Below, piece after piece: positions 5,994-6,056 of a DNA stretch of 6,056 nucleotides. Below the pieces are notes generated by a model. The model was not told where the DNA came from, made no database searches, and saw nothing but the letters and a program-made list of their open reading frames with translations. The stretch lies in NCBI GenBank assembly GCA_003978395.1, contig QNZV01000084.1, positions 1 through 6,056 on the forward strand, in the 5' to 3' direction. The position numbers and the translations under genes are program-made. Each line of letters starts with the position of its first letter. Within the stretch, counting starts at the first letter, position 1. This DNA is from Sulfurovum sp. (GTDB lineage: Bacteria > Campylobacterota > Campylobacteria > Campylobacterales > Sulfurovaceae).

Positions 5994-6056
5994 TTTGATA
6001 GTCTGTTTTAGTATTAAATAAGAGTGTTTTCATAGTTGATTCTGAGTTATCATAGA
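5986..6056 (-). CDS. Possible 3' end of an upstream gene (partial, unidentified)
   Basis: On the minus strand one frame is open from the window edge for 22 codons and stops with TAA at 5986-5988, 8 bases inside the hydrolase gene (ATGTTTAA overlap). The peptide ends MKTLLFNTKTDYQNV. The other two frames contain stops in the same stretch. An 8-base overlap together with no Shine-Dalgarno before the hydrolase is what a coupled gene pair would look like. The fragment is too short to identify and could simply be non-coding; an internal ATG (codon 8) could also begin a 15-codon leader peptide. Confidence 0.35.
   Translation of the reverse strand, partial: YDNSESTMKTLLFNTKTDYQNV

Noticed and set aside
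1..6056. CRISPR arrays, tRNA or rRNA genes, insertion sequences, toxin-antitoxin or defence genes
   Set aside because: No regularly spaced repeats, cloverleaf sequences, transposase motifs or terminal inverted repeats were seen; nearly the whole window is accounted for by known protein genes.

Overview
This AT-rich window (GC roughly one third, judged by eye) looks like a piece of a Campylobacterota (epsilonproteobacterial) chromosome. The strongest clue is the gene order tatB-tatC-queA with almost no space between the genes, an arrangement known from Helicobacter and Campylobacter. The protein sequences agree with this: QueA, TatB and TatC all read like that group. A free-living relative such as a Sulfurimonas, Sulfurovum or Arcobacter-type organism is plausible, but the genus is inference. 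All genes lie on the minus strand, so transcription runs from high to low coordinates.

In order of transcription: a few codons at the right edge may be the 3' end of an unidentified upstream gene (5986-6056). It overlaps the start of a YheT-type alpha/beta hydrolase (5028-5993). After 50 bases comes a tight cluster of tatB (4540-4977), tatC (3497-4540) and queA (2444-3496), with junctions of -1 and 0 bases. TatB and TatC are the substrate-receptor part of the twin-arginine protein export machine. QueA makes the epoxyqueuosine precursor in tRNA wobble-base modification and is probably a passenger in the cluster. A 123-base AT-rich gap (2321-2443) carries a convincing sigma70-type promoter and several short symmetric repeats. 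It drives a second unit made of mgtE (992-2320, magnesium channel) and, 16 bases on, a CNNM/CorC-type membrane protein (1-975, cut by the left edge). Both proteins of this unit have CBS-domain pairs and belong to magnesium-transport families, so it reads as a magnesium homeostasis operon.

Most of the window is ordinary housekeeping sequence and I see no new defence, mobile or CRISPR-like system. The one real surprise is TatC. It is 347 residues, about 90 longer than usual, because the first periplasmic loop holds about 80 extra, mostly helical, residues. It has also lost the charged N-terminal HLxELRxR motif that contributes to signal-peptide recognition. Other key TatC residues are kept, so the protein looks functional but modified.
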